A DNA stretch of 64,000 nt from Bartonella apihabitans. Lineage in GTDB: Bacteria > Pseudomonadota > Alphaproteobacteria > Rhizobiales > Rhizobiaceae. The notes under the pieces are model-generated. The model worked only from the letters and a program-made list of their open reading frames with translations. It did not search any database and was not told where the DNA came from. This document shows positions 29,346-39,469 of the stretch, one piece after another. The first letter of the stretch is position 1. Every line of letters begins with the position of its first letter. The DNA is taken from positions 1 to 64,000 of the forward strand of contig NZ_CP132387.1 in NCBI RefSeq assembly GCF_030758755.1, read 5' to 3'. The position numbers were made by a program, and so were the translations under genes.

Positions 29346-30977
29346 CTAGTGGAGATGGTGGGCGGAATGCTTGACTTGTATCTGGTCAGCTTCCGGCACA
29401 GTGTGACGTTCAATCATCCGGTGCACTCTCAAGCCTTCGGGAATTTGGCTAAGCTGGCGTAATTTTTCTGTCACGTCGGCATCGGCTTTGGTGCGGCGGC
29501 GATTGTGCCGCAAATAATCAACCCATGTCGGCATATGATAGGTTTCAACCCAGCGGTTGGGATGTTCGAGATCGCGCAACAGGGTCCATTGTCTGGCTCC
29601 GTCACGCAACCGGATACGCCGCCTCAACGACATCGTTTTAAGAAATTCTGCAAGATCTTCGTCTTTAATCTCGTAATCGATCAGAACCATAATCGGGCCG
29701 CTTCTTGCCTGAAGATCAAGATGCAATTCCGGTTCGCGAAATTGGTCAAGTGGATCCAGATTGATGCTCGGTATTTCAAAGATAGTAAATTTCAGTCCCA
29801 TCAATGCACCCACAATAAGGAATGCAGCGCATATATAGAGAGAAATGACAGGCGAATAATTGTCAGCCAGACTTCCCCATAACCAGCTTCCGACGGCCAT
29901 ACCGCCAAAAGACGATGTCTGATAGAGAGCCAAAGCGCGTGAAACAACCCAGCGCGGCGTTGATAATTGCACCGAAACATTAAAGAGCGAAAGTGCCAGA
30001 ACCCAGCACATACCGGCCGGAAAAAGCACAATATGGGCAATGATTGACGAGTCACTCAAAGCGAGCAACAGGCAAGACAAGGCGTAACCGACAAATGAAC
30101 CGGCAACGATAGCTTCCGAGGAAAAGCGCCTTCTCACCCAGGAATTGATAATGCCGGCAGCAATCGCACCTACTCCGAAAGAACCGAGCAATGTCCCGTA
30201 AATGAGCGCCCCGCCATCAAGTTTTTCGTGGGCAATAATGGGAAGAAGTGCCAGAACCGATATGGCGCCAAGACCGAACATGAACGCCCGTGTCATGATG
30301 TTTAGAAGATGCGGCGACATAAAAACATAGCGTAATCCATCAGACATTGCTGCAACGAGTTTTTCACGTGGCAAACCGTTATTCACATAATCGGGTTTCC
30401 AGAAAAACAGTGCACCAAGAAGCGGAATATAGCTGAAGGCATTGACGACAAAAGCGGCCGCGCCGCCAAAGGCGGCAACAATTGCACCGCCGGTTGCAGG
30501 CCCGACGCTGCGCATCAAATTGAAGCCCACGCTATTTAAAGTAACTGCTGCGGAAATATCTTCGCGTGGCACAATGTCCCCCACAGTTGCCTGCCAAGGG
30601 GGATTATAAAGCGCGGAGCCACAGCCGATCAGAAACGTAAAGGCCAGCAAAAGCCAAGGCGTCAGCAGACCGAAACAGGTGAGAACGGCAAGGAGAACCG
30701 AAACAGCCATCATCAACAATTGCGCGGTAATCATGATCTGTCGACGGTTGAAATTATCGGCAAGGGCACCGGCGAGAAGCGAAAAAATCACAACCGGTAA
30801 AGTGTTGGCACCCTGAACAAGCCCCACCATGGAATGGGAAGTGCTGATTAATGTCATAATCCAGCCGGCACCGACTGTCTGGATAAGCCCGCCAAGATTG
30901 GATACAAGTGTCGCCGCCCACAGGCTTCGAAAAGCATGGCTTTTGAATGGCGCAAGTGTCGAGCTTTTTTGTTGCAT
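29346..30977 (-). CDS. MFS transporter with a C-terminal monooxygenase-like (ABM) domain
   Basis: A 543-residue major facilitator protein of the MFS_3/EntS-like group. About 11-12 membrane helices occupy residues 15-395, with the loop-2 motif GALADNFNRRQIM. A soluble C-terminal part (about 420-543; WTLLRDLEHPNRWVETYHMP) resembles the small dimeric alpha/beta-barrel ABM fold often fused to these exporters. The ATG at 30977 follows a GGAAC site; the frame is open from a GTG at 31079. The substrate is unknown. The gene sits on the opposite strand between truB and rpsO, interrupting a block that is often contiguous. Confidence 0.85.
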   Translation of the reverse strand: MQQKSSTLAPFKSHAFRSLWAATLVSNLGGLIQTVGAGWIMTLISTSHSMVGLVQGANTLPVVIFSLLAGALADNFNRRQIMITAQLLMMAVSVLLAVLTCFGLLTPWLLLAFTFLIGCGSALYNPPWQATVGDIVPREDISAAVTLNSVGFNLMRSVGPATGGAIVAAFGGAAAFVVNAFSYIPLLGALFFWKPDYVNNGLPREKLVAAMSDGLRYVFMSPHLLNIMTRAFMFGLGAISVLALLPIIAHEKLDGGALIYGTLLGSFGVGAIAAGIINSWVRRRFSSEAIVAGSFVGYALSCLLLALSDSSIIAHIVLFPAGMCWVLALSLFNVSVQLSTPRWVVSRALALYQTSSFGGMAVGSWLWGSLADNYSPVISLYICAAFLIVGALMGLKFTIFEIPSINLDPLDQFREPELHLDLQARSGPIMVLIDYEIKDEDLAEFLKTMSLRRRIRLRDGARQWTLLRDLEHPNRWVETYHMPTWVDYLRHNRRRTKADADVTEKLRQLSQIPEGLRVHRMIERHTVPEADQIQVKHSAHHLH

Positions 30978-31498
30978 CGGGTTCCGGAACAAAGCTATTG
31001 TTCGTTTCAATCTAGGCGACAGCTGTAAAAGCCGCAAGCCTGATATGGGGCGTTGCCCGACTGCACTGTGAAAATCCACACATCTATTTCAGATAATATA
31101 TCTGTTTTTTATAATATTCGTTGATGGGGGCGGTTAAAAAGAAAAGTAGAAACCGGTGAATTTAAATGTTTGATTTTTATCAACATAATTGAATTATATT
31201 TTCTATATATGTCATTACGGATAGAAATTTTTTAAAAGAATTGGAAAGAAATATCGTTTCATTACCTATTCTTGTGTTTTTAATGTTTATTGGCAAAAAA
31301 ACGGCTGATAAAGAAAAGCTCAAGAAAAATAGTCGAAAACTTTATCAAGCGAATAGCGGGGCTGGTAATTAACGTATAATTCCTATATATGAAGCGGACG
31401 TGCAGGTGTTTTTTGCATCTGTCGTTTCATCGACCCTAGCTGGACGACATCCCGGCCGGGGCGTCTTCAATGTCCCATTTTTTTGAAAGGATGATACG
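30978..31498. promoter_or_regulatory. rpsO upstream region with a perfect -10 box and a structured leader
   Basis: No gene is supported in these 521 bp. On the plus strand a perfect TATAAT occurs at 31375-31380 without a good -35 partner. The following leader contains GACG (31443-31446) pairing with CGTC (31462-31465) around a G/C-rich CCCGGCCGGG core. rpsO ribosome site AAAGGATG lies further on. Leader RNA bound by S15 is known from several bacterial groups, including alphaproteobacteria, so autoregulation is plausible but unproven here. Confidence 0.45.
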
Positions 31499-31768
31499 AT
31501 GTCGATTACTGCTGAACGTAAACAGGCTTTGATCAAAGAATATGCAACCAAGGAAGGCGATACAGGTTCGCCGGAAGTACAGGTTGCTATTTTGTCTGAA
31601 CGTATTGCCAATTTGACCGAGCACTTCAAATCCCACAAGAAGGATAACCATTCCCGCCGTGGTCTTTTGAAACTTGTTTCCCAACGTCGTCGTCTTCTCG
31701 ATTACCTGAACGGTGTCGATGAAAAACGTTACCAATCGTTGATTTCCAAGCTCGGCTTGCGTCGCTAA
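31499..31768 (+). CDS. rpsO: Ribosomal protein S15
   Basis: S15 is a primary-binding protein of the 30S platform and can repress its own translation. The 89-residue protein has the standard all-helical sequence, including [33 protein letters not shown] and [16 protein letters not shown], and ends GLRR. A GAAAGGATG site precedes ATG. Its own terminator follows, and pnp begins 207 bp after the stop. Confidence 0.98.
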   Translation: MSITAERKQALIKEYATKEGDTGSPEVQVAILSERIANLTEHFKSHKKDNHSRRGLLKLVSQRRRLLDYLNGVDEKRYQSLISKLGLRR

Positions 31769-31774
31769 ACAATC

Positions 31775-31806
31775 AAGGCGGGAAATCATAAGGTTTCCCG
31801 CCTTTC
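31775..31806 (+). terminator. Terminator or processing hairpin after rpsO
   Basis: A perfect 11-bp stem AAGGCGGGAAA (31775-31785) / TTTCCCGCCTT (31794-31804) with an eight-base loop lies just after the rpsO stop. The T-run is short. Partial read-through into pnp is expected in this gene pair. Confidence 0.75.
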
Positions 31807-31975
31807 AATTTCTACAACTTGAAAAAGTCGCAGAAATCGAGGAACCGTCATGGGGCAGGATTGCCAGCCGCATCGGAAAAACATCGGATGCGCCTCGTTG
31901 TCTTGCCCATGACATGACTAAAGAACTGGACCGTTGAAAGGAATTTGTCCTCTCACGGTTAATCAAGGACAAGAA

Positions 31976-34228
31976 ATGTTTTTTAACACTCACAAAGTAG
32001 AGATTGACTGGGCAGGTCGCCCGCTAACTCTTGAAACAGGAAAAATTGCCCGTCAGGCTGATGGTGCAGTTATGGCAACCTATGGCGAAACAATCGTTCT
32101 CGCCACTGTAGTTTCCGAAAAGGAACCCAAGCCCGGACAGGATTTTTTCCCGCTCACTGTCAATTATCAGGAAAAGACTTATGCAGCCGGTAAAATACCG
32201 GGAGGCTATTTCAAGCGTGAAGGTCGTCCGAGCGAAGGCGAAACATTGATTTCACGTTTGATCGACCGCCCGATCCGCCCGCTTTTTGCAGAAGGCTACA
32301 AAAACGAAACTCAGGTCATTATCACAGTTTTGCAGCATGACCTTGAAAACAACCCCGACATTTTGTCGATGGTTGCAGCTTCTGCAGCTTTGACCCTTTC
32401 GGGCGTTCCGTTCATGGGGCCGATTGGTGGCGCACGTGTTGGCTATATCAACGGCAAATATGTGTTGAACCCGAATATTGATGAAATGCCGGAATCGAAG
32501 CTTGATCTCGTCGTTGCCGGCACATCCGACGCGGTTTTGATGGTTGAATCGGAAGCGCAGGAACTGAGCGAAGATGTGATGCTCGGTGCTGTTGTTTTCG
32601 GTCATAACGGCTTCAAGCCGGTTATTGACGCAATTATCAAACTTGCTGAAGTTGCCGCCAAGGAGCCGCGCGAATTTGCTCCGGAAGATTTGAGTGCTTT
32701 GGAAAAGAAGATGCTCAAATTTGCCGAAAAGGATTTGCGCAAGGCCTATCAACTCACTGACAAACAAGAGCGCTATGCTGCTGTTGATGCCGTCAAAGCC
32801 AAGGTTGACGCAAAATTCATGCCGGAAGGCGAAGAAGAACCTGAATATAATGCGGAAGAAATCGCAACTGTCTTCAAACATTTGCAGGCAAAAATCGTCC
32901 GCTGGAATATTCTTGATAACGGCAGCCGTATTGATGGCCGCGATTTGAAAACAGTCCGCCCGATCTATACAGAAGTCGGCATTTTGCCGCGCACACACGG
33001 TTCGGCATTGTTTACCCGCGGTGAAACACAGGCCGTCGTTGTTGCAACTTTGGGAACCGGTGAAGACGAACAATATATCGATTCACTCACCGGAATGTAC
33101 AAGGAAACCTTCCTTCTCCATTACAACTTCCCGCCGTTTTCGGTTGGTGAAACCGGCCGTATCGGTTCTCCGGGACGCCGTGAAATCGGCCATGGAAAGC
33201 TCGCATGGCGTGCAATCCATCCGATGCTTCCTTCACAGGAAAGTTTCCCTTACACAATCCGCGCCGTTTCGGAAATTACCGAATCCAACGGGTCGTCATC
33301 CATGGCAACCGTTTGCGGTACATCCCTTGCATTGATGGATGCCGGTGTTCCGCTGCAACATCCTGTTGCCGGTATTGCTATGGGTCTCATCAAGGAAGGT
33401 GACCGTTATGCGATCCTTTCCGATATTCTTGGTGATGAAGATCATCTTGGCGATATGGATTTCAAGGTTGCCGGTACAGAAAATGGTGTCACTGCCTTGC
33501 AGATGGATATCAAGATCAACGGCATTACCGAAGACATTATGAAGGTGGCGCTCGGACAGGCCAAAGAAGGTCGTATCCATATTCTGGGTGAAATGGCCAA
33601 AGCTTTGACCGGAGCACGTTCCGAATTGGGTGAATATGCTCCACGTATCGAGATGATGACTATTCCTGTCGATAAAATCCGCGACGTTATCGGTTCCGGC
33701 GGCAAGGTTATCCGCGAGATTACCGAGCAGACCGGTGCCAAGATCAATATCGAGGATGACGGCACGATCAAGATCGCATCTTCCGATGCCAAAACAATCG
33801 AAGCTGCAAAACGCTGGATCCATTCCATCGTCGACGAGCCGGAAGTTGGCCAGATCTATCAAGGTACTGTTGTGAAGACAGCCGATTTTGGCGCTTTCGT
33901 CAATTTCTTCGGTCCTCGTGACGGTCTCGTTCACATTTCCCAATTGGCTCCCGAACGCGTCAACAAGACGACAGATGTTGTCAAGGAAGGTCAGAAAGTT
34001 TGGGTCAAGCTCATGGGATTTGACGAACGTGGAAAAGTCCGCCTGTCGATGAAAGTTGTCGATCAGGAAACAGGGCAGGAAATTCCGCGTGAAGAAGCCC
34101 CGAAGTCTGAAGATGCCGACCATGCCGAAAAACATGGAAAGCATGAAAAGGGCGAAAAGGATGAAAAATCCGATAAGCCTGAAAAGAAACATCGTCGTAA
34201 AAAGAATGCTGATAAAGACAAAGAATAG
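31976..34228 (+). CDS. pnp: Polyribonucleotide nucleotidyltransferase (PNPase)
   Basis: PNPase degrades RNA 3' to 5' using phosphate and is part of degradosomes. The 750-residue protein has two RNase PH-like domains ([48 protein letters not shown]), a KH domain ([16 protein letters not shown]) and an S1 domain ([21 protein letters not shown]). It ends in a highly charged Lys/Glu/His tail (about 700-750). The start at 31976 follows AAGGACAAGAA; an earlier TTG-initiated extension is unlikely. Its terminator follows. Confidence 0.97.
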   Translation: MFFNTHKVEIDWAGRPLTLETGKIARQADGAVMATYGETIVLATVVSEKEPKPGQDFFPLTVNYQEKTYAAGKIPGGYFKREGRPSEGETLISRLIDRPIRPLFAEGYKNETQVIITVLQHDLENNPDILSMVAASAALTLSGVPFMGPIGGARVGYINGKYVLNPNIDEMPESKLDLVVAGTSDAVLMVESEAQELSEDVMLGAVVFGHNGFKPVIDAIIKLAEVAAKEPREFAPEDLSALEKKMLKFAEKDLRKAYQLTDKQERYAAVDAVKAKVDAKFMPEGEEEPEYNAEEIATVFKHLQAKIVRWNILDNGSRIDGRDLKTVRPIYTEVGILPRTHGSALFTRGETQAVVVATLGTGEDEQYIDSLTGMYKETFLLHYNFPPFSVGETGRIGSPGRREIGHGKLAWRAIHPMLPSQESFPYTIRAVSEITESNGSSSMATVCGTSLALMDAGVPLQHPVAGIAMGLIKEGDRYAILSDILGDEDHLGDMDFKVAGTENGVTALQMDIKINGITEDIMKVALGQAKEGRIHILGEMAKALTGARSELGEYAPRIEMMTIPVDKIRDVIGSGGKVIREITEQTGAKINIEDDGTIKIASSDAKTIEAAKRWIHSIVDEPEVGQIYQGTVVKTADFGAFVNFFGPRDGLVHISQLAPERVNKTTDVVKEGQKVWVKLMGFDERGKVRLSMKVVDQETGQEIPREEAPKSEDADHAEKHGKHEKGEKDEKSDKPEKKHRRKKNADKDKE

Positions 34229-34253
34229 TCTTTGAAACAACATTGAATGGAAA

Positions 34254-34282
34254 AAGCCGCTCATGACGAGCGGCTTTTTTTT
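34254..34282 (+). terminator. Rho-independent terminator of pnp
   Basis: Stem AAGCCGCTC (34254-34262) / GAGCGGCTT (34268-34276) with a five-base loop is followed by a run of eight T, 26 bp after the pnp stop. Confidence 0.95.
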
Positions 34283-34635
34283 GGCAATAGAAAACAAATG
34301 AAATCAAGGTAAAACTGGAGAAATCAAGGGAATTAAAATGAGGCCTGTTTTCTTTAGATGACCGGTTTCAAATGAAAGAAATTGGCCTGAAAGTCCGGTT
34401 ATTTTTTCAAAAACGGTTCATTCAAAAGCGATCCTTGCATAAAAGACGTTTTTTGATACGAAACATCTTCAAAGGATTCGGGGCAGAAAGCGAATGCCTA
34501 TTGCCGCAAATCTTGGAGCCCGAACATTGTTCCGGCTTCGTTTTCAATTTTAAAATTGCGCCTTCCTCAGCATAACGATAAAGGAACAACAATGCGGGCT
34601 TGTTAAAAAGCCTCCTTCAAAAAAGCGAGTTCAAA
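34283..34635. other. Intergenic region without a supported gene
   Basis: Between the pnp terminator and the rsmC-like gene. A 67-codon open frame at 34372-34575 is unusually basic at its start and lacks a ribosome site, so I do not call it. No clear promoter was found. Confidence 0.5.
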
Positions 34636-35636
34636 ATGTCGGTTTTTCTGCCCTTTTACCAGAATGCTCTCGACCATCCACATCCGGAAAGTTTGTGGTG
34701 CGCATTCGGTTTGACAGAAAAACCGGAAAAGGATTGGTTGAAATCACTCGAAATTATCCAGCCCTGGCGGGCGGATTTTTTAACGCTTCAACAAGCGGGC
34801 TTTAAATGCTTGCCCGAATTGCCCGATAACGCAAAGAAATTTTCCGGTGGCCTTCTGGAGCTTAACAAGCACAAAAAACTCAACCAGAACCGTTTTCTCA
34901 CGCTTTTGCGCGTTGTAAAAGCCGGTGGCACAATTATTGTCAGTGGCGATAAATTGTCTGGCACCAATCCTTCATGAAATGGGTAAAGTCTATTGTTCCG
35001 GTTTTGGGGAAGCTTTCAAAAGCGCATGGCATTGTTTTCTGGTTGACTGTACCAGAGGATATTCAGGAAAAAGAGCTGGAAAGGCTTCAACAGCTTCCGC
35101 AAAGCTTTGAAAATGCCTTCACAACACAGGCAGGCATGTTTTCAAATGGTCGCATTGACCAAGGTTCGCAAATGTTGGTCAAACATATGGAGAGAGTTGT
35201 GTTCGGCAAAACGGCCGATTTTGGTGCCGGTTGGGGATATCTTTCCTATGAAGCGATAAAACAGGCTAAAAAGCTTACAGAGCTTGATCTTTATGAGGCC
35301 GATTACAATTCACTGGAAGCGGCGAAAACACATATAGGCAGCCTTCATGCTTCACTTCCAGTCGATTATTTATGGCAGGATATCACAAGCGAGCCGATAG
35401 ATCGGATTTATGATACAATTCTGTCAAATCCGCCATTTCATGAAGGGCGCGCGGCAGATGTCTCATTGGGACAAAAATTCATAAGTGTGGCAGCGCAAAG
35501 GTTAAAACCCGGTGGTTGTTTTCTCATGGTGGCAAACAGGCAGTTGCCCTATGAAACGACTTTGCAAAAACTTTTCCGGAAAGTACTGCTTCTTGAAGAG
35601 CAGAACGGCTTCAAAGTGATTGAAGCGCGTAAATGA
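34636..35636 (+). pseudogene. RsmC-like 16S rRNA guanine-N2 methyltransferase, broken by a one-base frameshift
   Basis: A two-domain class I SAM methyltransferase of the RsmC/RlmG type. Frame one (34636 to about 34966) encodes a degenerate N-terminal methyltransferase-like domain, FYQNALDHPHPESLWCAFG through VVKAGGTIIVSGDKLSG. Frame two continues FMKWVKSIVPVLGKLSKAHG and holds the catalytic domain with TADFGAGWGYLSYEAI, the NPPF catalytic motif (SNPPFHEGR) and LKPGGCFLMVANRQLPYE. Adding one A to the AA at 34965-34966 joins them into 333 residues. G1207 of 16S rRNA is the likely family target; substrate is inferred. Confidence 0.87.
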
Positions 35637-35766
35637 CGTCTATCAAAAAGCTATAAAGAGACAGGTAAAAAATCTTTGTAAACGTGTTTGACTATTAGTC
35701 AGAATTATCCTGACTGCCGATTTTGGTGACGACAAGGAAAAAGCGAATGCAACCAATCGCCCCAAA

Positions 35767-35796
35767 ATAAAACGCGGCGAAAATTATTCGCCGCGT
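35767..35796 (-). terminator. Terminator overlapping the end of fabI
   Basis: Stem ACGCGGCGAA (35772-35781) / TTCGCCGCGT (35787-35796) is followed, on the minus strand, by TTTATTTT. The 5' arm as transcribed is the last three sense codons of fabI and the loop contains its TAA. Confidence 0.85.
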
Positions 35797-36602
35797 GATT
35801 CGTCACTGTCTTTCAGTTCTTCCAGTATCGGCATGGACATAATATTATAGCCGCAATCGACATAATGAATGTCGCCGGTAACACCGGAAGCCAAGTCGGA
35901 TAACAGATAGAGTGCCGATTTGCCGATTTCCTCAATATCAACTGTGCGACGCAAAGGTGAATTGCGCTTCTGGTAAGAGAAAATTGCTCGTGCTGCCCCA
36001 ATACCATTGCCGGCAAGTGTGCGAACGGGCCCCGCCGAAATTGCATTGACGCGGATATTCTGCGGTCCGAAATCAGCTGCCAAATAGCGCACCATGGCTT
36101 CAAGTGCGGCTTTCGCAACGCCCATGACGTTGTAATTCGGGACAACATGCTGGGACGCGCCATAGGTCAATGTCAGCAATGCGCCACCGTTGGGCATTAG
36201 TCTTCCTGCACGTTGGGCAATTTCTGTAAAGGAAAATGCAGAAATAACCATTGTGCGACTGAAGTTTTCCCGTGTTGTCACATCGACATAGCGTCCTTTA
36301 AGCTGCGATTTGTCCGAGAAACCGATCGCATGAACGACAAAGTCGAGTGTGCCCCATTCTTTTTCCAGTCGATTGAAAACAGCATCGACCGAATCGATAT
36401 TTTCAACATCGCATTCAAGCAAAAGCTTGGATCCGAGTTTTTCTGCCAAGGGGTGGACACGCTTTCCAAATGCATCTCCTTGATAGGTAAAAGCCAGTTC
36501 AGCCCCCGCTTTTGCGAGCTGACATGCTATTCCCCAGGCGATTGAATGGTCGTTCGCGACGCCCATTATGAGGCCGCGCTTGCCCTTCATCAAACCTTCC
36601 AT
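35784..36602 (-). CDS. fabI: Enoyl-[acyl-carrier-protein] reductase (NADH), FabI
   Basis: FabI performs the last reduction of each fatty-acid elongation cycle and is the triclosan-target type of enoyl reductase. The protein is an SDR fold with GVANDHSIAWGIA for cofactor binding and the active-site residues Tyr147, Tyr157 and Lys164 (NYNVMGVAK). The second of two adjacent ATGs (36602) has the better spacing from GGAG and gives 272 residues. It follows fabA and fabB in the unsaturated fatty-acid operon; its stop codon lies within the terminator hairpin. Confidence 0.95.
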   Translation of the reverse strand: MEGLMKGKRGLIMGVANDHSIAWGIACQLAKAGAELAFTYQGDAFGKRVHPLAEKLGSKLLLECDVENIDSVDAVFNRLEKEWGTLDFVVHAIGFSDKSQLKGRYVDVTTRENFSRTMVISAFSFTEIAQRAGRLMPNGGALLTLTYGASQHVVPNYNVMGVAKAALEAMVRYLAADFGPQNIRVNAISAGPVRTLAGNGIGAARAIFSYQKRNSPLRRTVDIEEIGKSALYLLSDLASGVTGDIHYVDCGYNIMSMPILEELKDSDESRGE

Positions 36603-36649
36603 CATATTCTCCGTAAGCCTGTGGCACTCTCGTAGTGAAAGTGTCCGGT

Positions 36650-37870
36650 TTATTCGTAACGCTGGAAAACCAGCGTTGCATTGGTTCCGCCAAAGCCGAA
36701 AGTATTTGACAGGACTGTGTTCAGTTTTTGGTTATCAAGACGTTTGCGTACAATCGGCATATCCGCAAACGCCGGATCAAGCTCATCAATATGAGCACTT
36801 TCGCAGATGAAATTATTTTTCATCATAAGAAGGGAATAAATTGCTTCCTGCACACCGGCGGCTCCAAGCGAATGACCGGTTAGCGATTTTGTTGCCGAAA
36901 TCGGCGGGCACGAATCACCCGAGCCGAAAATCTTGCGGATCGCTTCTATTTCCGGTGGATCGCCAACAGGTGTGGATGTGGCATGGGGATTGATGTAGTC
37001 AATTTTATTTTTGACAGTCGATAAAGCCATGCGCATGCAGCGCTCGGCTCCTTCACCGGAGGGAGCGACCATATCGTAACCATCGGATGTTGCGCCATAT
37101 CCGACAATCTCGGCATAGATTTTTGCACCACGTGCTTTGGCAACTTCCAGCTCTTCAAGCACCAGAACGCCGGCGCCTCCGGCAATGACAAAGCCGTCAC
37201 GGCCGACATCATAGGCACGTGAAGCACTTTCAGGCGTTGCATTGCGTTTACTCGACATCGCCCCCATCGCATCAAAGAGCACCGACAATGTCCAATCAAG
37301 ATCCTCGCAACCACCGGCAAAAACGCGATCCTGTTTGCCAAACTGGATAAGCTCATAGGCATTACCAATGCAATGGTTGGATGTCGCGCAGGCCGATGAA
37401 ATCGAATAGTTCACGCCTTTTATCTTGAAAAAAGTCGCCAATGTTGCCGAAGCAGTCGAACTCATAGCTTTTGGCACAGCAAAAGGACCAACGCGTTTGG
37501 GACCTTTTTGGCGGGCTATGTCGGCCGAGTCTACGATTGTCCGCGTTGAAGGTTCGCCGGAGCCCATAATAATACCGGTTTTCGGATTGGAAACTTCGTC
37601 GGATGACAGCCCTGCATCGGCAATTGCCTGATCCATAGCGATATGGTTCCAGGCGGTTCCCCGCCCGTGAAAACGCATGGCACGCCGGTCAACCAGTGCC
37701 TCAATGTCAATCTGCGGCATGCCGTAGACCTGACTGCGGAACCCCAGATCAGCATATTCTTGCGAAAAACTGATACCGGATTTCGCTTCGCGTAAACTAT
37801 TCAGGACAGCTTCAGGGTTATTCCCGATTGATGAGACAATTCCCATACCGGTTACAACTACTCGACGCAT
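36650..37870 (-). CDS. fabB: 3-oxoacyl-[acyl-carrier-protein] synthase I
   Basis: FabB elongates cis-3-decenoyl-ACP made by FabA, the committed chain-extension step toward unsaturated fatty acids. The 406-residue thiolase-fold protein shows the Cys-His-His triad: Cys161 ([12 protein letters not shown]), His296 ([11 protein letters not shown]) and His333 ([12 protein letters not shown]). The ribosome site AAGGAG precedes ATG 37870. It lies 61 bp after fabA and 47 bp before fabI on the same strand. Confidence 0.97.
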   Translation of the reverse strand: MRRVVVTGMGIVSSIGNNPEAVLNSLREAKSGISFSQEYADLGFRSQVYGMPQIDIEALVDRRAMRFHGRGTAWNHIAMDQAIADAGLSSDEVSNPKTGIIMGSGEPSTRTIVDSADIARQKGPKRVGPFAVPKAMSSTASATLATFFKIKGVNYSISSACATSNHCIGNAYELIQFGKQDRVFAGGCEDLDWTLSVLFDAMGAMSSKRNATPESASRAYDVGRDGFVIAGGAGVLVLEELEVAKARGAKIYAEIVGYGATSDGYDMVAPSGEGAERCMRMALSTVKNKIDYINPHATSTPVGDPPEIEAIRKIFGSGDSCPPISATKSLTGHSLGAAGVQEAIYSLLMMKNNFICESAHIDELDPAFADMPIVRKRLDNQKLNTVLSNTFGFGGTNATLVFQRYE

Positions 37871-37931
37871 CAGTATCTCCTTGGGTTCATATAGAACTGG
37901 CCACTATCGCCCTTTCTATTTGAAAGAATAC

Positions 37932-38441
37932 TCACTCTTCCTTGAATAAGGCTACACGCAAATCGGCTGCCTTATAAATTATTTCACCATCAGCTTTGAC
38001 AAAGCCATCGGCAATACCGAGAACGAGCCGGCCGCGCATGACACGCTTGAAATCAATTCCATATTCGACAAGTTTTGTCTTCGGGGTAACCATTCCGGAA
38101 AATTTCACTTCTCCTGTTGATATTGCACGTCCCTTGCCGGGTTCGCCCAGCCAACCGAGGAAAAAACCGGTGAGTTGCCATAAAGCATCAAGCCCCAAAC
38201 AGCCAGGCATAACCGGATCACCAATAAAATGACAGGCAAAAAACCATAAATCCGGAGTGATATCGAATTCGGCACGAATCAAACCTTTGTCGTGTTCACC
38301 GCCATTTTCACTGATTTCGGTAATACGGTTGAACATCAACATTGGCGGAGCCGGCAATTGTGCATTGCCTTTTCCGAACATTTCACCGCGTGCGCAGCTT
38401 AAAAGCTCTTCATACGTGTAGCTAGACTTTTGTTCAGCCAT
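37932..38441 (-). CDS. fabA: 3-hydroxydecanoyl-[acyl-carrier-protein] dehydratase/isomerase
   Basis: FabA dehydrates 3-hydroxydecanoyl-ACP and isomerises the trans-2 bond to cis-3, creating unsaturated fatty acids. The 169-residue hotdog-fold protein has the active-site region [19 protein letters not shown] with His71 and Asp85. The ATG at 38441 sits five bases after GGAG, so I prefer it over the longer frame from 38462. It is the first gene of fabA-fabB-fabI and is divergent from irr. Confidence 0.96.
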   Translation of the reverse strand: MAEQKSSYTYEELLSCARGEMFGKGNAQLPAPPMLMFNRITEISENGGEHDKGLIRAEFDITPDLWFFACHFIGDPVMPGCLGLDALWQLTGFFLGWLGEPGKGRAISTGEVKFSGMVTPKTKLVEYGIDFKRVMRGRLVLGIADGFVKADGEIIYKAADLRVALFKEE

Positions 38442-38650
38442 TGTTACTCCATCCGTCAGCACTTTATAACTCTTAGCGCTTTTTTACGACATACTCTTAG
38501 AGCATATTCAACAATGTTGAAACCGCTTTTCGACAGTTTTTGATGACAAATCGTGATCTCGGTCAATTTTATTTGCGATATTGATGTTAATAATCCGGTA
38601 GAAGCGGGGAAAAACACGTTTTAAAAGGTGATGACAACATTCAAGTATAC

Positions 38651-38679
38651 TTGATTGCAAATGCTTTTCAGTATATACA
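38651..38679 (+). promoter_or_regulatory. Candidate irr promoter
   Basis: TTGATT (38651-38656), a 17-bp spacer and TATACA (38674-38679) form a good housekeeping promoter. It lies where a longer irr open frame would begin, which argues that the true start is the GTG at 38726. Confidence 0.6.
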
Positions 38680-38725
38680 ATTTAACCGGAATTGGTGGGA
38701 AACATCAAACAACGCGGAAAAAATA

Positions 38726-39151
38726 GTGATTTATCATTCGCTGGTAGAATTGGAAAAACGCTTACGCGAAAAAGGATTGCGGCCAACAAGGCAACGCATG
38801 GCTTTGGCTGATCTATTATTCTCCAAAGGAAACCGGCATATTGCCGCTGAAGAATTGCATGAGGAAGCGGTCAAAGCTTCGATTCCGGTTTCTCTGGCAA
38901 CAGTCTACAATACGCTTCATCAGTTTACCGAGGCAGGGCTTTTGCGGATTATTGCCGTTGAAGGTTCGAAAACCTGGTTCGACACCAATACATCCGATCA
39001 CCATCACTTCTTTCTGGAAGGCGAGAACGAGATTGTGGATATTCCTTCGGGTCCTGAAGGCAAACCGATTGTCGGCAATTTGCCCGAACCACCGGAAGGC
39101 ATGGAGATTTCCCATGTCGATCTTATCGTAAGATTGCGCCAGAAAGATTAA
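38726..39151 (+). CDS. irr: Iron response regulator Irr (Fur family)
   Basis: Irr is the heme-sensing Fur-family regulator that controls heme and iron genes in Hyphomicrobiales. The winged helix contains LREKGLRPTRQRMALADLLF and SLATVYNTLHQFTEAGLL. The family-specific His-rich motif NTSDHHHFFLEGENEIVDIP replaces the usual Fur metal sites. The open frame extends to a TTG at 38651, but that codon is the -35 box of a good promoter, so I place the start at GTG 38726 (141 residues). No N-terminal heme-regulatory Cys-Pro is present. It is divergent from fabA. Confidence 0.9.
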   Translation: MIYHSLVELEKRLREKGLRPTRQRMALADLLFSKGNRHIAAEELHEEAVKASIPVSLATVYNTLHQFTEAGLLRIIAVEGSKTWFDTNTSDHHHFFLEGENEIVDIPSGPEGKPIVGNLPEPPEGMEISHVDLIVRLRQKD

Positions 39152-39469
39152 GCCGGATAGACGGTTGAAGACTATCGTTTCAAAATATATTTAAGACAGA
39201 AATTCTGGTGACATGAACCGGAACTTTCGGAGTGCCATAAGCATATTCAGGGAGCGCTTCCAGCATCAAGCAGTGCCGGTTTTGTTAGAGGCGAACGATA
39301 GCGGTTTTCACTGTTTTCTTGAAGGTTCATATCCTGTACGGCCTCATAGTCGAGGATGTCAGCGAGATGAGGATTATTATATTCTTGAATTCATAGTCAT
39401 TTTTTAAAATTTTATTTTGTTGAATTAAAACCGGAAAGACCGGCTTTATAAAGGCTGTGCGACTATTTT
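39152..39469. other. Convergent intergenic region after irr and the CDF gene
   Basis: No supported gene lies here. A 64-codon open frame at 39213-39407 has no ribosome site and no recognisable features. On the minus strand a weak terminator (AGCCGG/CCGGTT, 39429-39445, then TTTTAATT) could end the dnaX-to-CDF transcript. Confidence 0.5.

Noticed and set aside
34372-34575. 67-codon basic open frame after pnp
   Set aside because: No ribosome site; composition looks like chance.
39213-39407. 64-codon open frame after irr
   Set aside because: No ribosome site, no family features, and it lies in a convergent gap.
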